From: Dyadobacter chenhuakuii
GTDB taxonomy: Bacteria; Bacteroidota; Bacteroidia; Cytophagales; Spirosomataceae
Length of the DNA: 64,000 nt
Assembly (NCBI RefSeq): GCF_023821985.2
Contig: NZ_CP098805.1
Coordinates: forward strand, 4,646,501 to 4,710,500
Direction of reading: 5' to 3'
Under the pieces are notes generated by a model. It searched no databases. It saw only the letters and a program-made list of their open reading frames with translations, and was not told the DNA's origin. Below are positions 52,800 to 60,681 of this stretch, piece after piece. The translations under genes and the position numbers were made by a program. Position 1 is the first letter of the stretch. The number at the start of each line of letters is the position of its first letter.

Positions 52800-55013
52800 T
52801 TAATTCGCCAGCTCCGACAAAAACTTGATTCGCATAAGCCGTAATTCCTCTTCGCTGATCTCGTCATTGGCAAATTCTCCCAATGCTGCGGCTATATTGT
52901 CCGTTTCAGCAGTCATGAAATAGTCATATATATCCTGCTGTCTTTCCCGGTCAATCACCTGATTGATATAGTAATCAAGATTCAGCTTTGTTCCGGAGTA
53001 GCAGATATGTTCAACTTCTTCGATAACATCTGCGAGGGCCAGGTCTTTAACTTCTGCGATTTCATCCAGGCTTACCTTGCGGTCGACTTGCTGGATTATG
53101 AATATTTTGATTTTAGATTTATTGACAGTCGACTTAATAACGACATCTTTCGCAGTCTCAATCTCATTTTCTTCAACATACCGGGTGATCAGGTCCAGGA
53201 ACTGACGGCCGAATTTTTGCACCTTACCCATCCCGACGCCATTGATCTGCGCCATTTCCTGCTGGGTAGTCGGATAAGTCGTTGCCATTTCTTCCAGCGA
53301 CGGATCCTGGAAAATAACGTAAGGAGGCAGATTTTTCTCCTTAGCAACCTTTTTCCGGAGCGCTTTCAGCATTCCCAGAAGTGCTTCATCATAAGCATGC
53401 GCACTTCCGCCTCCGGCAGCCGCATCCTTGTCATCATCCTCCGGTTTTATTTCCTCCTCATCAAAATTATGGTCTTTATGAAGCGTAACCGGATAGGGAT
53501 CGTTCAGGTAATTTGCACCTTTTTCACCCAGTTTGATCACCCCATAATTTTCAACGTCTTTTTCGAGATAATTAAAAATTACAAGCTGACGAATGGTCGA
53601 GATCCAGTATTCTCTCGATTCGCTGATTTCTAGCCCCTTGCCATACACATCAAGCTGATCGTGCTCGTAGCTTTTAACATATTGGTTTTCAGTAGCCGTC
53701 AGGACGTCCGCAATGTGCTCACAGTCGAATCGCTGCTCAGTCAGCTGAACGGCTCTCAGAACGAGAATTACACCGTCCTGAACCTTTGTCTTCTCCGTTG
53801 ACTTGATGCAGTTATCACAGAATCCGCAATCTTTTTCAAGATATTCACCAAAATAGCTCAGAAGCTGCCTTCTGCGGCAAACGCCCAAGGTGGAATATGC
53901 CACCATTTCGTTCAGCAAATGGCGTGCATTATCCCTTTCTGTGACGGTTTTATCCTTATTGAATTTTTCAAGCTTTTGAATGTCTTCATAGCTGTAAAAC
54001 ATCAGGCAATTTCCTTCCAGGCCATCGCGTCCTGCGCGGCCGGTTTCCTGGTAATAACCTTCCAGTGACTTGGGAACGTCATAATGTATCACAAAACGAA
54101 CATCCGGCTTGTCAATTCCCATTCCGAATGCGATGGTTGCCACGATCACGTCCGCCTCTTCATTCAGAAACGCATCCTGGTTGGCCATGCGCGTGTTGCT
54201 GTCCAATCCGGCATGATACGGTAATGCACGAACGTCGTTAACGCGAAGCAGTTCAGCCACTTCCTCCACCGTCTTTCTGCTCAGGCAATACACGATTCCT
54301 GATTTGCCTTTATTGTTGCGGACGTAGCGGATCAGCTGTTTTTTAACATCCTTTTTCGGACGGATTTCGTAGTAAAGATTTTTCCGGTTAAATGAAGATT
54401 TGAATGTTTCCGCCTCCTCCATTTGGAGATTTTTACGAATGTCCTGCTGCACTTTTGGAGTTGCAGTGGCCGTAAGCGCAATAATGGGAAGGTTGCCAAT
54501 GTTTTCAATAATCCCGTAAATACGGCGGTATTCCGGCCGGAAATCGTGTCCCCATTCGGAAATACAATGTGCCTCATCAATGGCAACAAACGATATCTTT
54601 ACTTTTTTAAGGAAATCCAGGTTATCTTCTTTCGTAAGTGACTCAGGAGCAATGTATAGCAGTTTAAGGCTTCCATCCAGTGCATCACTTTTTACCCGCG
54701 TAATTTCAGATTTGGTAAGCGTAGAGTTGAGAAACTGTGCATTAACGCCAAAAGCAGTCAACTGGTCGACCTGATTCTTCATTAGTGCAATAAGCGGCGA
54801 TATAACGATGGTGAGACCATCGCTGACAAGAGCAGGCAATTGATAGCAAAGCGATTTTCCAGCTCCGGTTGGCATGATTACAAAAGTATTCTTACCAAGC
54901 AGGATGTTTTGAATGATAACTTCTTGCTCACCCCGGAATTGACTGTACCCAAAAATTTCTTTTAGTCTTTCTTTTAACGTGTCTAAAACGACGGCATCAA
55001 CATTATTTACCAT
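52800..55013 (-). CDS. recQ: ATP-dependent DNA helicase RecQ
   Basis: 3'-5' DNA helicase for recombination and fork repair, 737 aa. Seen: YSQFRGEQEVIIQNIL, Walker A MPTGAGKSLCYQLPAL near residue 50, DEAHCISEWGHDFRPEY near 150 (DEAH box plus aromatic loop), GIVYCLSRKTVEEVA, ATIAFGMGIDKPDVRFV and YYQETGRAGRDG. A zinc-binding RQC domain (CRRRQLLSYFGE, CGFCDNC) follows, then an HRDC domain at about 550-620. The last ~110 residues resemble a helical extra domain. A head-to-head gap of about 90 bp with kdsD holds the latter's promoter. Confidence 0.97.
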   Translation of the reverse strand: MVNNVDAVVLDTLKERLKEIFGYSQFRGEQEVIIQNILLGKNTFVIMPTGAGKSLCYQLPALVSDGLTIVISPLIALMKNQVDQLTAFGVNAQFLNSTLTKSEITRVKSDALDGSLKLLYIAPESLTKEDNLDFLKKVKISFVAIDEAHCISEWGHDFRPEYRRIYGIIENIGNLPIIALTATATPKVQQDIRKNLQMEEAETFKSSFNRKNLYYEIRPKKDVKKQLIRYVRNNKGKSGIVYCLSRKTVEEVAELLRVNDVRALPYHAGLDSNTRMANQDAFLNEEADVIVATIAFGMGIDKPDVRFVIHYDVPKSLEGYYQETGRAGRDGLEGNCLMFYSYEDIQKLEKFNKDKTVTERDNARHLLNEMVAYSTLGVCRRRQLLSYFGEYLEKDCGFCDNCIKSTEKTKVQDGVILVLRAVQLTEQRFDCEHIADVLTATENQYVKSYEHDQLDVYGKGLEISESREYWISTIRQLVIFNYLEKDVENYGVIKLGEKGANYLNDPYPVTLHKDHNFDEEEIKPEDDDKDAAAGGGSAHAYDEALLGMLKALRKKVAKEKNLPPYVIFQDPSLEEMATTYPTTQQEMAQINGVGMGKVQKFGRQFLDLITRYVEENEIETAKDVVIKSTVNKSKIKIFIIQQVDRKVSLDEIAEVKDLALADVIEEVEHICYSGTKLNLDYYINQVIDRERQQDIYDYFMTAETDNIAAALGEFANDEISEEELRLMRIKFLSELAN

Positions 55014-55047
55014 ACTCTGTTAACAAAATGGTTATCCCAAACTTCTA

Positions 55048-55055
55048 TATCTTTG
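55048..55055 (+). promoter_or_regulatory. Promoter -7 box of kdsD
   Basis: TATCTTTG fully matches TAnnTTTG between the divergent recQ and kdsD genes. It predicts a leader of about 45 bases before the TTG start of kdsD. Confidence 0.45.
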
Positions 55056-55105
55056 CTTTTGAAATTAAAAATCCCATTGGTTCCCAATAAAACTGTGTTT
55101 CAGAT

Positions 55106-56080
55106 TTGAAATTAATAAAAAATATTCAGTCAATAGCAAAAGAAGTATTACGGCAAGAGGCGGAAGCATTGCATAATCTGATCGGATTGATTGATGAAAA
55201 ATTTGAAAACTGCGTATATGCCATTATCAACTGCGGAGGTCGCGTGGTTGTGTCAGGAGTAGGCAAAAGCGCTATTGTGGGGCAAAAAATAGTTGCTACT
55301 TTAAACTCCACCGGAACGCCCGCGCTCTTCATGCACGCGGCGGACGCTATTCATGGTGACCTGGGAATGATCCAGGACAATGATGTGGTCATCGTCATCT
55401 CCCGGAGTGGCGACACCGCCGAAATCAAGGTGCTTATCCCCCTTTTGAAACGCACCGGCGTAACCATGATCGCAATGGTAAGCAACAAAGAATCCTACCT
55501 GGCCAAAAACGCGGATCACATCCTGCACGCCTACGCCCCCGAAGAGGCTGATCCCCTGAATCTTGCGCCTACAACCAGCACTTCGGTGACAATGGCTTTG
55601 GGAGACGCGCTGGCGATTTGTTTACTGGAAGCCAGAGGTTTTACACATGATGATTTTGCCAAATTTCATCCGGGCGGTGCATTGGGTAAAAGGCTTTACC
55701 TGAAAATCTGCGACATCTATCCGCATAATGCACTGCCAATGGTTTCGGAAAATGCTGGCTTGCAGGAAATTATACTGGAAATGACTTCTAAAAGGCTTGG
55801 CGCAACGGCAGTCAACAACGCCAACGGCAAAATGGCCGGGATTATCACGGACGGAGATTTGCGGCGAATGTTGGAGCAGCACGACGGTGGCAACATTCTG
55901 CATCTGAAAGCGCGGGATATCATGAGCAAATCGCCCATTTCAGTTTCCCCTGACGAATACGCAGTAAAGGCGCTGGAGTTAATGCAAACCCGCAGCATCA
56001 CGCAAGTCGTGGTTGTGGAAGACGACGCAATTCTAGGCTTCGTGCATCTGCATGATTTGTTGCGGGAGGGGTTGGTGTAG
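55106..56080 (+). CDS. kdsD: D-arabinose 5-phosphate isomerase (KpsF/GutQ family)
   Basis: Interconverts D-ribulose 5-phosphate and D-arabinose 5-phosphate, the precursor of Kdo in lipopolysaccharide. 324 aa: a SIS domain (residues about 30-190; VVVSGVGKSAIVGQKI, FMHAADAIHGDLGM, VISRSGDTAEIKVL, and HPGGALGKRLYL at its end), then two CBS domains (about 205-260 and 270-324; GIITDGDLRRML, HLHDLLREGL). The only start that keeps the SIS N-terminus is TTG 55106, after an in-frame stop at 55088. It converges on the DUF4293 gene across palindromic repeats. Confidence 0.94.
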   Translation: MKLIKNIQSIAKEVLRQEAEALHNLIGLIDEKFENCVYAIINCGGRVVVSGVGKSAIVGQKIVATLNSTGTPALFMHAADAIHGDLGMIQDNDVVIVISRSGDTAEIKVLIPLLKRTGVTMIAMVSNKESYLAKNADHILHAYAPEEADPLNLAPTTSTSVTMALGDALAICLLEARGFTHDDFAKFHPGGALGKRLYLKICDIYPHNALPMVSENAGLQEIILEMTSKRLGATAVNNANGKMAGIITDGDLRRMLEQHDGGNILHLKARDIMSKSPISVSPDEYAVKALELMQTRSITQVVVVEDDAILGFVHLHDLLREGLV

Positions 56081-56092
56081 GCTCGCTAAATG

Positions 56093-56169
56093 CCCTGTCA
56101 GCCTGAGCGGAGACGAAGGCGCGCTACTGGCTTGGTGGCGTGCCTTCGTCTCCGCTCAGGCTGACAGGG
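56093..56169. repeat. REP-like palindromic element, copy 2
   Basis: A perfect 28-bp inverted repeat (56093-56120 and 56142-56169) around a 21-base loop. Its core, from GTCAGCCTGAGCGGAGACGA, is identical to the arm of copy 1 at 1743. It lies 12 bp after the kdsD stop, between convergent genes. Confidence 0.9.
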
Positions 56170-56229
56170 CGCGCTACTCGTTGGTAACGCGCCTTCGACC
56201 GCCCGGCGGCCCGGTCCGCTCAGGCTGAC
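56168..56229. repeat. REP-like element, copy 3 (variant arm)
   Basis: Directly follows copy 2. It has the loop-flanking CGCGCTACTC ... GGTAACGCGCC of copy 1 and ends with TCCGCTCAGGCTGAC. About 17 bases of GC-rich sequence (ACCGCCCGGCGGCCCGG) replace two bases in the right arm. The left arm is missing. The 26-base block 56195-56220 recurs at 59309 with two mismatches. Confidence 0.75.
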
Positions 56230-56266
56230 AAGCGTGATGCTCCCGGGCTGACAAGGCAGATGTACA

Positions 56267-56743
56267 CTACCTAAACCGCTTCGACTGCTGCACTTCCCGC
56301 TCGTCCTTTCTAATGAAACGATTCGCGAAAACATTGGCCAGCATGGATCCTACCAGCCCATAAAACCCGATTTCGTAGTTTCCAGGAAGGTTTGGATCGA
56401 AGAGCTTTGCGGTTTTGTAAAAGGTGAAATAGATTATCAACCCCATGATGACGGTCATCAAAATGGAGTTTACTGCGCAAAGGGCGGATTGTAGAACCCT
56501 GTTTTTATATTGCAATATGGCATAAGCTGCGACTCCGGCAACCAGAATAGCCAGAATGATGAGGTAATAAACGGGTGTAATGTTAGACTGCACGGCGCTG
56601 ATCTGGTGTGTCAGTTTGATTGCAGTTAAATCTGCTCTTTCCTCACCAGCTATCGAAACTTTTGACCAGATTGGAAACGCAAGAAATATACCCATTCCGA
56701 TTACGGTAAGGGCTAAAAAAACGGTCTGAATTCTTTGTAACAT
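56267..56743 (-). CDS. DUF4293 membrane protein
   Basis: 158 aa with four predicted transmembrane helices (about residues 5-25, 55-78, 85-108 and 122-140). The opening MLQRIQTVFLALTVIGMG and overall layout are those of DUF4293, a family confined to Bacteroidota. Function unknown. The C-terminus is charged and cytoplasmic (RKDEREVQQSKRFR). It starts 70 bp after rimO on the same strand, so rimO and this gene may be co-transcribed. It converges on kdsD at the palindromic repeats. Confidence 0.88.
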   Translation of the reverse strand: MLQRIQTVFLALTVIGMGIFLAFPIWSKVSIAGEERADLTAIKLTHQISAVQSNITPVYYLIILAILVAGVAAYAILQYKNRVLQSALCAVNSILMTVIMGLIIYFTFYKTAKLFDPNLPGNYEIGFYGLVGSMLANVFANRFIRKDEREVQQSKRFR

Positions 56744-56813
56744 ATTTTTTTAAATTGAGCTTTTCTCGAATAAGCCGCAAATGTAATAAAGACAAATGAG
56801 TGGGAAAGCGTTA

Positions 56814-58124
56814 TCAGGAAATAACCGTCCCGTAAAGATCAAATTCCTCCGCGGATGTAATGTTAACATTGGCAAAATCCCCTAACCGAACATACTGACT
56901 GGCTGGCACAAGTACTTCATTATCAACCTCAGGCGAGTCGAATTCCGTGCGGCCAATAAAATGCCCGCCTTCTTTGCGATCGAAAAGCACTTTGTAAGTA
57001 TTGCCGATTTTTTTCTGGTTCAGTTCGTACGAAATGCCTTGTTGCAGCTCCATAATGGCATCCGCACGTTCCTGTTTGATTTCGGCAGGAATGTCGTCGG
57101 GCAGCGTGTAGGAATGTGTATTGTCTTCGTGGGAATATTGAAATGCTCCCAAACGGTCGAAACGCATTTTTTCAACAAAATCGTAGGTTTCGTCAAATAG
57201 CGCTTCTGTTTCCCCCGGATGGCCTACGATCAATGTGGTCCTTAATGTGATGTCAGGCACTTTGGTACGGATCGTTTCGATCAACGCTTCCGTTTTTTCT
57301 CTGGTTATCCCGCGACGCATGGATTTCAAAATCTCTGTCGAGCCTGTTTGGAGCGGCATATCAAGATATTTACAAATGTTGCTGCGCTCATTCATGATAT
57401 CCAGAATGTCCATCGGAAATCCGGCCGGATAAGCATATTGCAACCTGATCCACTCAATGCCTTCCACATCGGAAAGTTGAGCCAGCAGGTCGGAAAGGTT
57501 TCTTTTTTTATAAATATCAAGACCGTAGTAAGTCAGGTCCTGGGCAATGAGGATCAGTTCTTTCGTGCCACGTTTAGCCAGTGATTTTGCTTCCTTAACA
57601 AGCTCTTCAATTGAGCGGGAAACGTGACCGCCACGCATAATGGGAATTGCACAGAAGCTGCAAGGGCGATCGCAACCCTCGGCGATTTTCAGGTAGGCGT
57701 AATGTGTAGGCGTGGTTAGCAAACGCTCACCGACCAGTTCATGCTTGTAATCAGCTTTCAGCGTTTTGAGCAAACGTGGCAGCTCATTGGTCCCGAACCA
57801 GGCGTCTACTGTTGGGATTTCCACAGAAAGCTCATCTTTGTATCTGTGTGATAAACAGCCCGTAACATAAACTTTATCCACCATTCCAGCAGCTTTTGCA
57901 TCGGCATAGCGCAGGATTGTGTTGATGGATTCCTCCTTAGCATTATCGATAAATCCACAGGTGTTAATCACAACAATCTGGGAATCATCCTTTTTCGACT
58001 CATGATCAACGGCGAATCCGTTTCCTTTGAGCTGCGTATAAAGCACCTCTGAATCCACCAGGTTTTTAGAACAACCCAGCGTTATAATATTGACTTTATT
58101 CTTAACTATTCCTTTGGTTTTCAT
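56814..58124 (-). CDS. rimO: Ribosomal protein S12 methylthiotransferase
   Basis: Radical-SAM enzyme adding a methylthio group to an Asp of ribosomal protein S12. 436 aa. An N-terminal UPF0004 domain has cluster Cys in LGCSKNLVDSE, NTCGFID and GCLSHRY; the radical-SAM motif CDRPCSFCAIP is near residue 150; a C-terminal TRAM domain spans about 370-436. LVDSEV and MRGGHVSRSIEEL favour RimO over MiaB. It lies 122 bp after ftsY on the same strand. Confidence 0.96.
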   Translation of the reverse strand: MKTKGIVKNKVNIITLGCSKNLVDSEVLYTQLKGNGFAVDHESKKDDSQIVVINTCGFIDNAKEESINTILRYADAKAAGMVDKVYVTGCLSHRYKDELSVEIPTVDAWFGTNELPRLLKTLKADYKHELVGERLLTTPTHYAYLKIAEGCDRPCSFCAIPIMRGGHVSRSIEELVKEAKSLAKRGTKELILIAQDLTYYGLDIYKKRNLSDLLAQLSDVEGIEWIRLQYAYPAGFPMDILDIMNERSNICKYLDMPLQTGSTEILKSMRRGITREKTEALIETIRTKVPDITLRTTLIVGHPGETEALFDETYDFVEKMRFDRLGAFQYSHEDNTHSYTLPDDIPAEIKQERADAIMELQQGISYELNQKKIGNTYKVLFDRKEGGHFIGRTEFDSPEVDNEVLVPASQYVRLGDFANVNITSAEEFDLYGTVIS

Positions 58125-58246
58125 TAGAGTTAGCTATCAGCGCCAGGCTTTTAGCTTTAAGTGATAATAAAAATGCAGACGTCACTTGAAAGTGACTGAT
58201 AATGAACGGCGAAACGGGGTGCAAAGTTCGGTAAAAATTAGATCGC

Positions 58247-59209
58247 TTAGCCAATCTTCTTAAACAAAGAATCCACAAACTCTGCCCGGTCGAAAACTTG
58301 CAGGTCGTCCATTTTTTCTCCTACTCCTATGTATTTGACGGGGATTTTGAACTCGTCGGAAATGCCGATTACGACGCCGCCTTTGGCTGTTCCGTCCAGT
58401 TTTGTGATGGCTAAGGCGGTGATTTCTGTGACTTTGGTGAATTCCCTGGCTTGGATTACAGCATTCTGGCCTGTGCTGCCGTCAAGAACGAGCAGAACTT
58501 CGTGAGGTGAATCGGGGATGATCTTTTGCATGACGCGCTTGATCTTTGAAAGCTCGTTCATGAGGTTCACTTTTGTATGTAAACGTCCGGCCGTGTCGAT
58601 AATGATTACGTCGGCGCCTGTTTCCATTCCTTTTTTCAATGCGTCATATGCCACTGCGGAAGGATCGGTGTTCATGCCGTGGTCAATAACCGGAACGTCA
58701 ACACGTTTTCCCCAGAGTTTGAGCTGTTCTACTGCCGCAGCGCGAAATGTATCGGCGGCGCCAAGTACCACTTTATGACCATGTTGGTGAAACTGATGCG
58801 CAAGCTTTCCGATTGTTGTCGTTTTTCCCACACCATTCACACCAACAACCATAATGACATAAGGCTTGGGCAGATGCTTTGTTTCGAAGCTGTCGTGAAA
58901 GTCTACGGATTTATTTTCTGTCAATAATGCTGCAATTTCTTCACGCAGAATGCCGTCCAGTTCGGCCGTGGTGGCATATTTGTCTCTTGCAACCCGCTCC
59001 TCAATCCGCTTAATGACTTTTACAGTGGTCTCAACGCCTACATCCGAACTTACCAGGATGTCTTCCAGCTCGTCCAGAACATCTTCGTCAATTGTGGTTT
59101 TACCAACAATGGCGCGGGATAGTTTACCAAAGAAACTGTCTTTGGTTTTTTCCAGGCCTTTGTCCAATGTTTCTTTTTTCTCTTTTGAAAAAAAACCAAA
59201 TAAGCTCAT
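58247..59209 (-). CDS. ftsY: Signal recognition particle receptor FtsY
   Basis: GTPase receptor that docks SRP-ribosome complexes at the membrane. 320 aa, with a short N-terminal region and no long acidic A domain. ATG 59209 (MSLFGFFSKEKKETLDKG) is preferred over a TTG 45 bp upstream. Seen: VVGVNGVGKTTTIGKLAHQ near residue 120 (G1), LGAADTFRAAAVEQLKLW, IIDTAGRLHTKVNLMNEL (G3), TKLDGTAKGGVVIGI (G4) and IGVGEKMDDLQVFD. It is upstream of rimO and follows the DUF4295 gene, from which a terminator separates it. Confidence 0.97.
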   Translation of the reverse strand: MSLFGFFSKEKKETLDKGLEKTKDSFFGKLSRAIVGKTTIDEDVLDELEDILVSSDVGVETTVKVIKRIEERVARDKYATTAELDGILREEIAALLTENKSVDFHDSFETKHLPKPYVIMVVGVNGVGKTTTIGKLAHQFHQHGHKVVLGAADTFRAAAVEQLKLWGKRVDVPVIDHGMNTDPSAVAYDALKKGMETGADVIIIDTAGRLHTKVNLMNELSKIKRVMQKIIPDSPHEVLLVLDGSTGQNAVIQAREFTKVTEITALAITKLDGTAKGGVVIGISDEFKIPVKYIGVGEKMDDLQVFDRAEFVDSLFKKIG

Positions 59210-59263
59210 ATGGTGTGATTGGGGTAAGTTCTGTATTTGTGTAAGTGTGCTCAAAAATAAAAC

Positions 59264-59289
59264 AAAAAAAGTCCCAAAAGGGACTTTTT
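59264..59289 (-). terminator. Rho-independent terminator of the rpmG-DUF4295 operon
   Basis: A 10-bp perfect stem AAAAAGTCCC/GGGACTTTTT with an AAAA loop, followed on the minus strand by a T-run. It lies between the DUF4295 stop and ftsY. Confidence 0.9.
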
Positions 59290-59308
59290 GTAAACTTGAT
59301 ATCGCACA

Positions 59309-59334
59309 TCGACCGCCCGGCGGCTCGGTTCGCT
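59309..59334. repeat. GC-rich repeat related to REP-like copy 3
   Basis: A 26-base block (core GACCGCCCGGCGG) matches 56195-56220 at 24 positions. Here it stands alone, without the GTCAGCC arms, between the DUF4295 stop and the terminator. Confidence 0.75.
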
Positions 59335-59362
59335 AAGTGGGACGATTGCAATCAATGTCAGT

Positions 59363-59515
59363 CTAGTTCTTTAGGGCGCCTTGAACACCGTCCAAAGGAA
59401 CGATTTCTTCTTTAAAGGTATAAGCTCCTGTTTTTGGAGATTTTACAGCCTTAATAACCTTGGCGAATGCTTTACCGCCTTCTTTTTTCAGGGTAGCAAC
59501 TACTTTCTTTGCCAT
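59363..59515 (-). CDS. DUF4295 small ribosome-associated protein
   Basis: 50 aa, MAKKVVATLKKEGGKAFAKV, then IKAVKSPKTGAYTFKEEIVP, then LDGVQGALKN; very basic. It matches DUF4295, a Bacteroidota-specific family encoded next to rpmG. From memory, the family has been seen as an extra large-subunit protein in a Flavobacterium ribosome structure (named bL38); I could not check this here. It starts 28 bp after the rpmG stop on the same strand and is followed by a strong terminator, so rpmG and this gene form a two-gene operon. Confidence 0.9.
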   Translation of the reverse strand: MAKKVVATLKKEGGKAFAKVIKAVKSPKTGAYTFKEEIVPLDGVQGALKN

Positions 59516-59543
59516 GTCTGTATATCTTTTAAAGTTAAAAAAC

Positions 59544-59726
59544 TTATTTAATTTCCTTGTGGACTGTATAGCGTCTCAGGAATGAATTGAATTTTTTCAA
59601 TTCCATACGGCCAGGCGTATTTTTCCGATTCTTTGTAGTCACATAACGTGACATTCCAGGAACACCACTATCTTTTTGTTCTGTGCATTCCAATATAACC
59701 TGTACTCTATTACCTTTCTTAGCCAT
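59544..59726 (-). CDS. rpmG: 50S ribosomal protein L33
   Basis: 60 aa, basic ribosomal protein bL33. Recognised by MAKKGNRVQVILECTEQK, SGVPGMSRYVTTKNRKNTP, and RMELKKFNSFLRRYTVHKE. It lacks the CxxC zinc pairs (only one Cys), so it is the zinc-independent type. It is the first gene of a two-gene operon with DUF4295. The 274 bp upstream to the divergent cytochrome gene holds no other gene that I can see. Confidence 0.97.
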   Translation of the reverse strand: MAKKGNRVQVILECTEQKDSGVPGMSRYVTTKNRKNTPGRMELKKFNSFLRRYTVHKEIK

Positions 59727-60000
59727 TGCTTTACATCGTTTTTACAAATAGGACTGCAAAAGTAAGAACATTTACTTTTATTCACAATGCTCTCTAATAA
59801 ATTTAGTATATTTTTTGAAAAATTTTATTCCGCTCGGTCTTCATTAAGGTCTTGGTGTACAAATAAATAAGTTGTGCTTATAATCTGCCTCGTTTCAATT
59901 TCTGCATTAAATTTGAAGGAAATCTAATGCAAACTTACTTTCTTCGTGTGCAGTTAGTTTGCAAATCCTTAATCTGGCGGAAATTCTTAATTTAAAAACA

Positions 60001-60594
60001 ATGACTCTTAAAAAAAGTACCCCATTAGCGCTTATAGCTCTGGCGGTTTCATTCTTCATTGGTTGCTCTTCACAGGAAGACAAAGATAAATATGATCATT
60101 ATTACGGATCTGGCAGCAAATCCAGAGAGGAGACGGCGCTTGTAGCTTTGCAGAATGAAAGAAGAAATCAGCCTGCCCCAGCGCCTGCGGCGGCAGCTTC
60201 CGGACAAGGAGCAGCGGCACCGGCAGCCGGGGATTCAGCAAATGCTGGTTCTGGCGACGCGGCAATTGGTCAGGGAGGTGTAGCAGCGGCTGCTACTAAT
60301 CCGGATGCAGCGGCAGCTCCAACTGCGGCACCTGCGAAACGCAAGCCTGTTCCGGCAGACGTTTCGGCATTGCTTAACAAACATGCTTGTCTTGCCTGCC
60401 ACCAGCCTTATGACAAAGTGATCGGGCCGGCTTATGCGGATGTTGCCAAGAAAAAATATACATCTGATCAAATTGTAGAACTGGTTCACAGTCCAAAACC
60501 GGAACACTGGCCTGGTTACCCGCCGATGGCGCCTATGGCACACGTTCCAAAAGGTGATATCGTTGTGATTGCCAACTGGATCAACTCTTTGTAA
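60001..60594 (+). CDS. Cytochrome c lipoprotein
   Basis: 197 aa. ATG 60001 gives a lipoprotein signal peptide ending FFIG-C22 followed by SSQ. A flexible Ala/Pro/Gly-rich linker (about residues 60-120) leads to a class I cytochrome c domain. The heme is attached at CLACH (130-134), with KVIGPAYADVAKKK after it and Met ligand candidates in YPPMAPMAHVPKGD near 182. The fold ends IANWINSL. It should carry electrons in the periplasm on a membrane tether, perhaps to a terminal oxidase. A starting Met 14 codons upstream would break the signal peptide. A hairpin follows. Confidence 0.9.
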   Translation: MTLKKSTPLALIALAVSFFIGCSSQEDKDKYDHYYGSGSKSREETALVALQNERRNQPAPAPAAAASGQGAAAPAAGDSANAGSGDAAIGQGGVAAAATNPDAAAAPTAAPAKRKPVPADVSALLNKHACLACHQPYDKVIGPAYADVAKKKYTSDQIVELVHSPKPEHWPGYPPMAPMAHVPKGDIVVIANWINSL

Positions 60595-60616
60595 AATAGG
60601 GTTATCAATATTAGAA

Positions 60617-60651
60617 AATACGGGCCGTTCATGCTATGGACGGCCCGTATT
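60617..60651 (+). terminator. Probable terminator of the cytochrome c gene
   Basis: A 12-bp perfect stem AATACGGGCCGT/ACGGCCCGTATT with an 11-base loop; the T-run after it is weak. An in-frame ATG at 60631 of the next gene lies in the loop, so it is not the gatB start. Confidence 0.7.
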
Positions 60652-60653
60652 CG

Positions 60654-60661
60654 TATCTTTG
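60654..60661 (+). promoter_or_regulatory. Promoter -7 box of gatB
   Basis: TATCTTTG fully matches TAnnTTTG, three bases after the cytochrome terminator and 20 bp before the gatB ATG at 60682, predicting a leader of roughly 15 bases. Confidence 0.5.
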
Positions 60662-60681
60662 CGAACGCATTTTATTATAAT

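Noticed and set aside
53007..53633. 208-codon open frame on the plus strand across recQ
   Set aside because: Antisense to the RecQ HRDC/C-terminal region; no promoter box and no domain seen.
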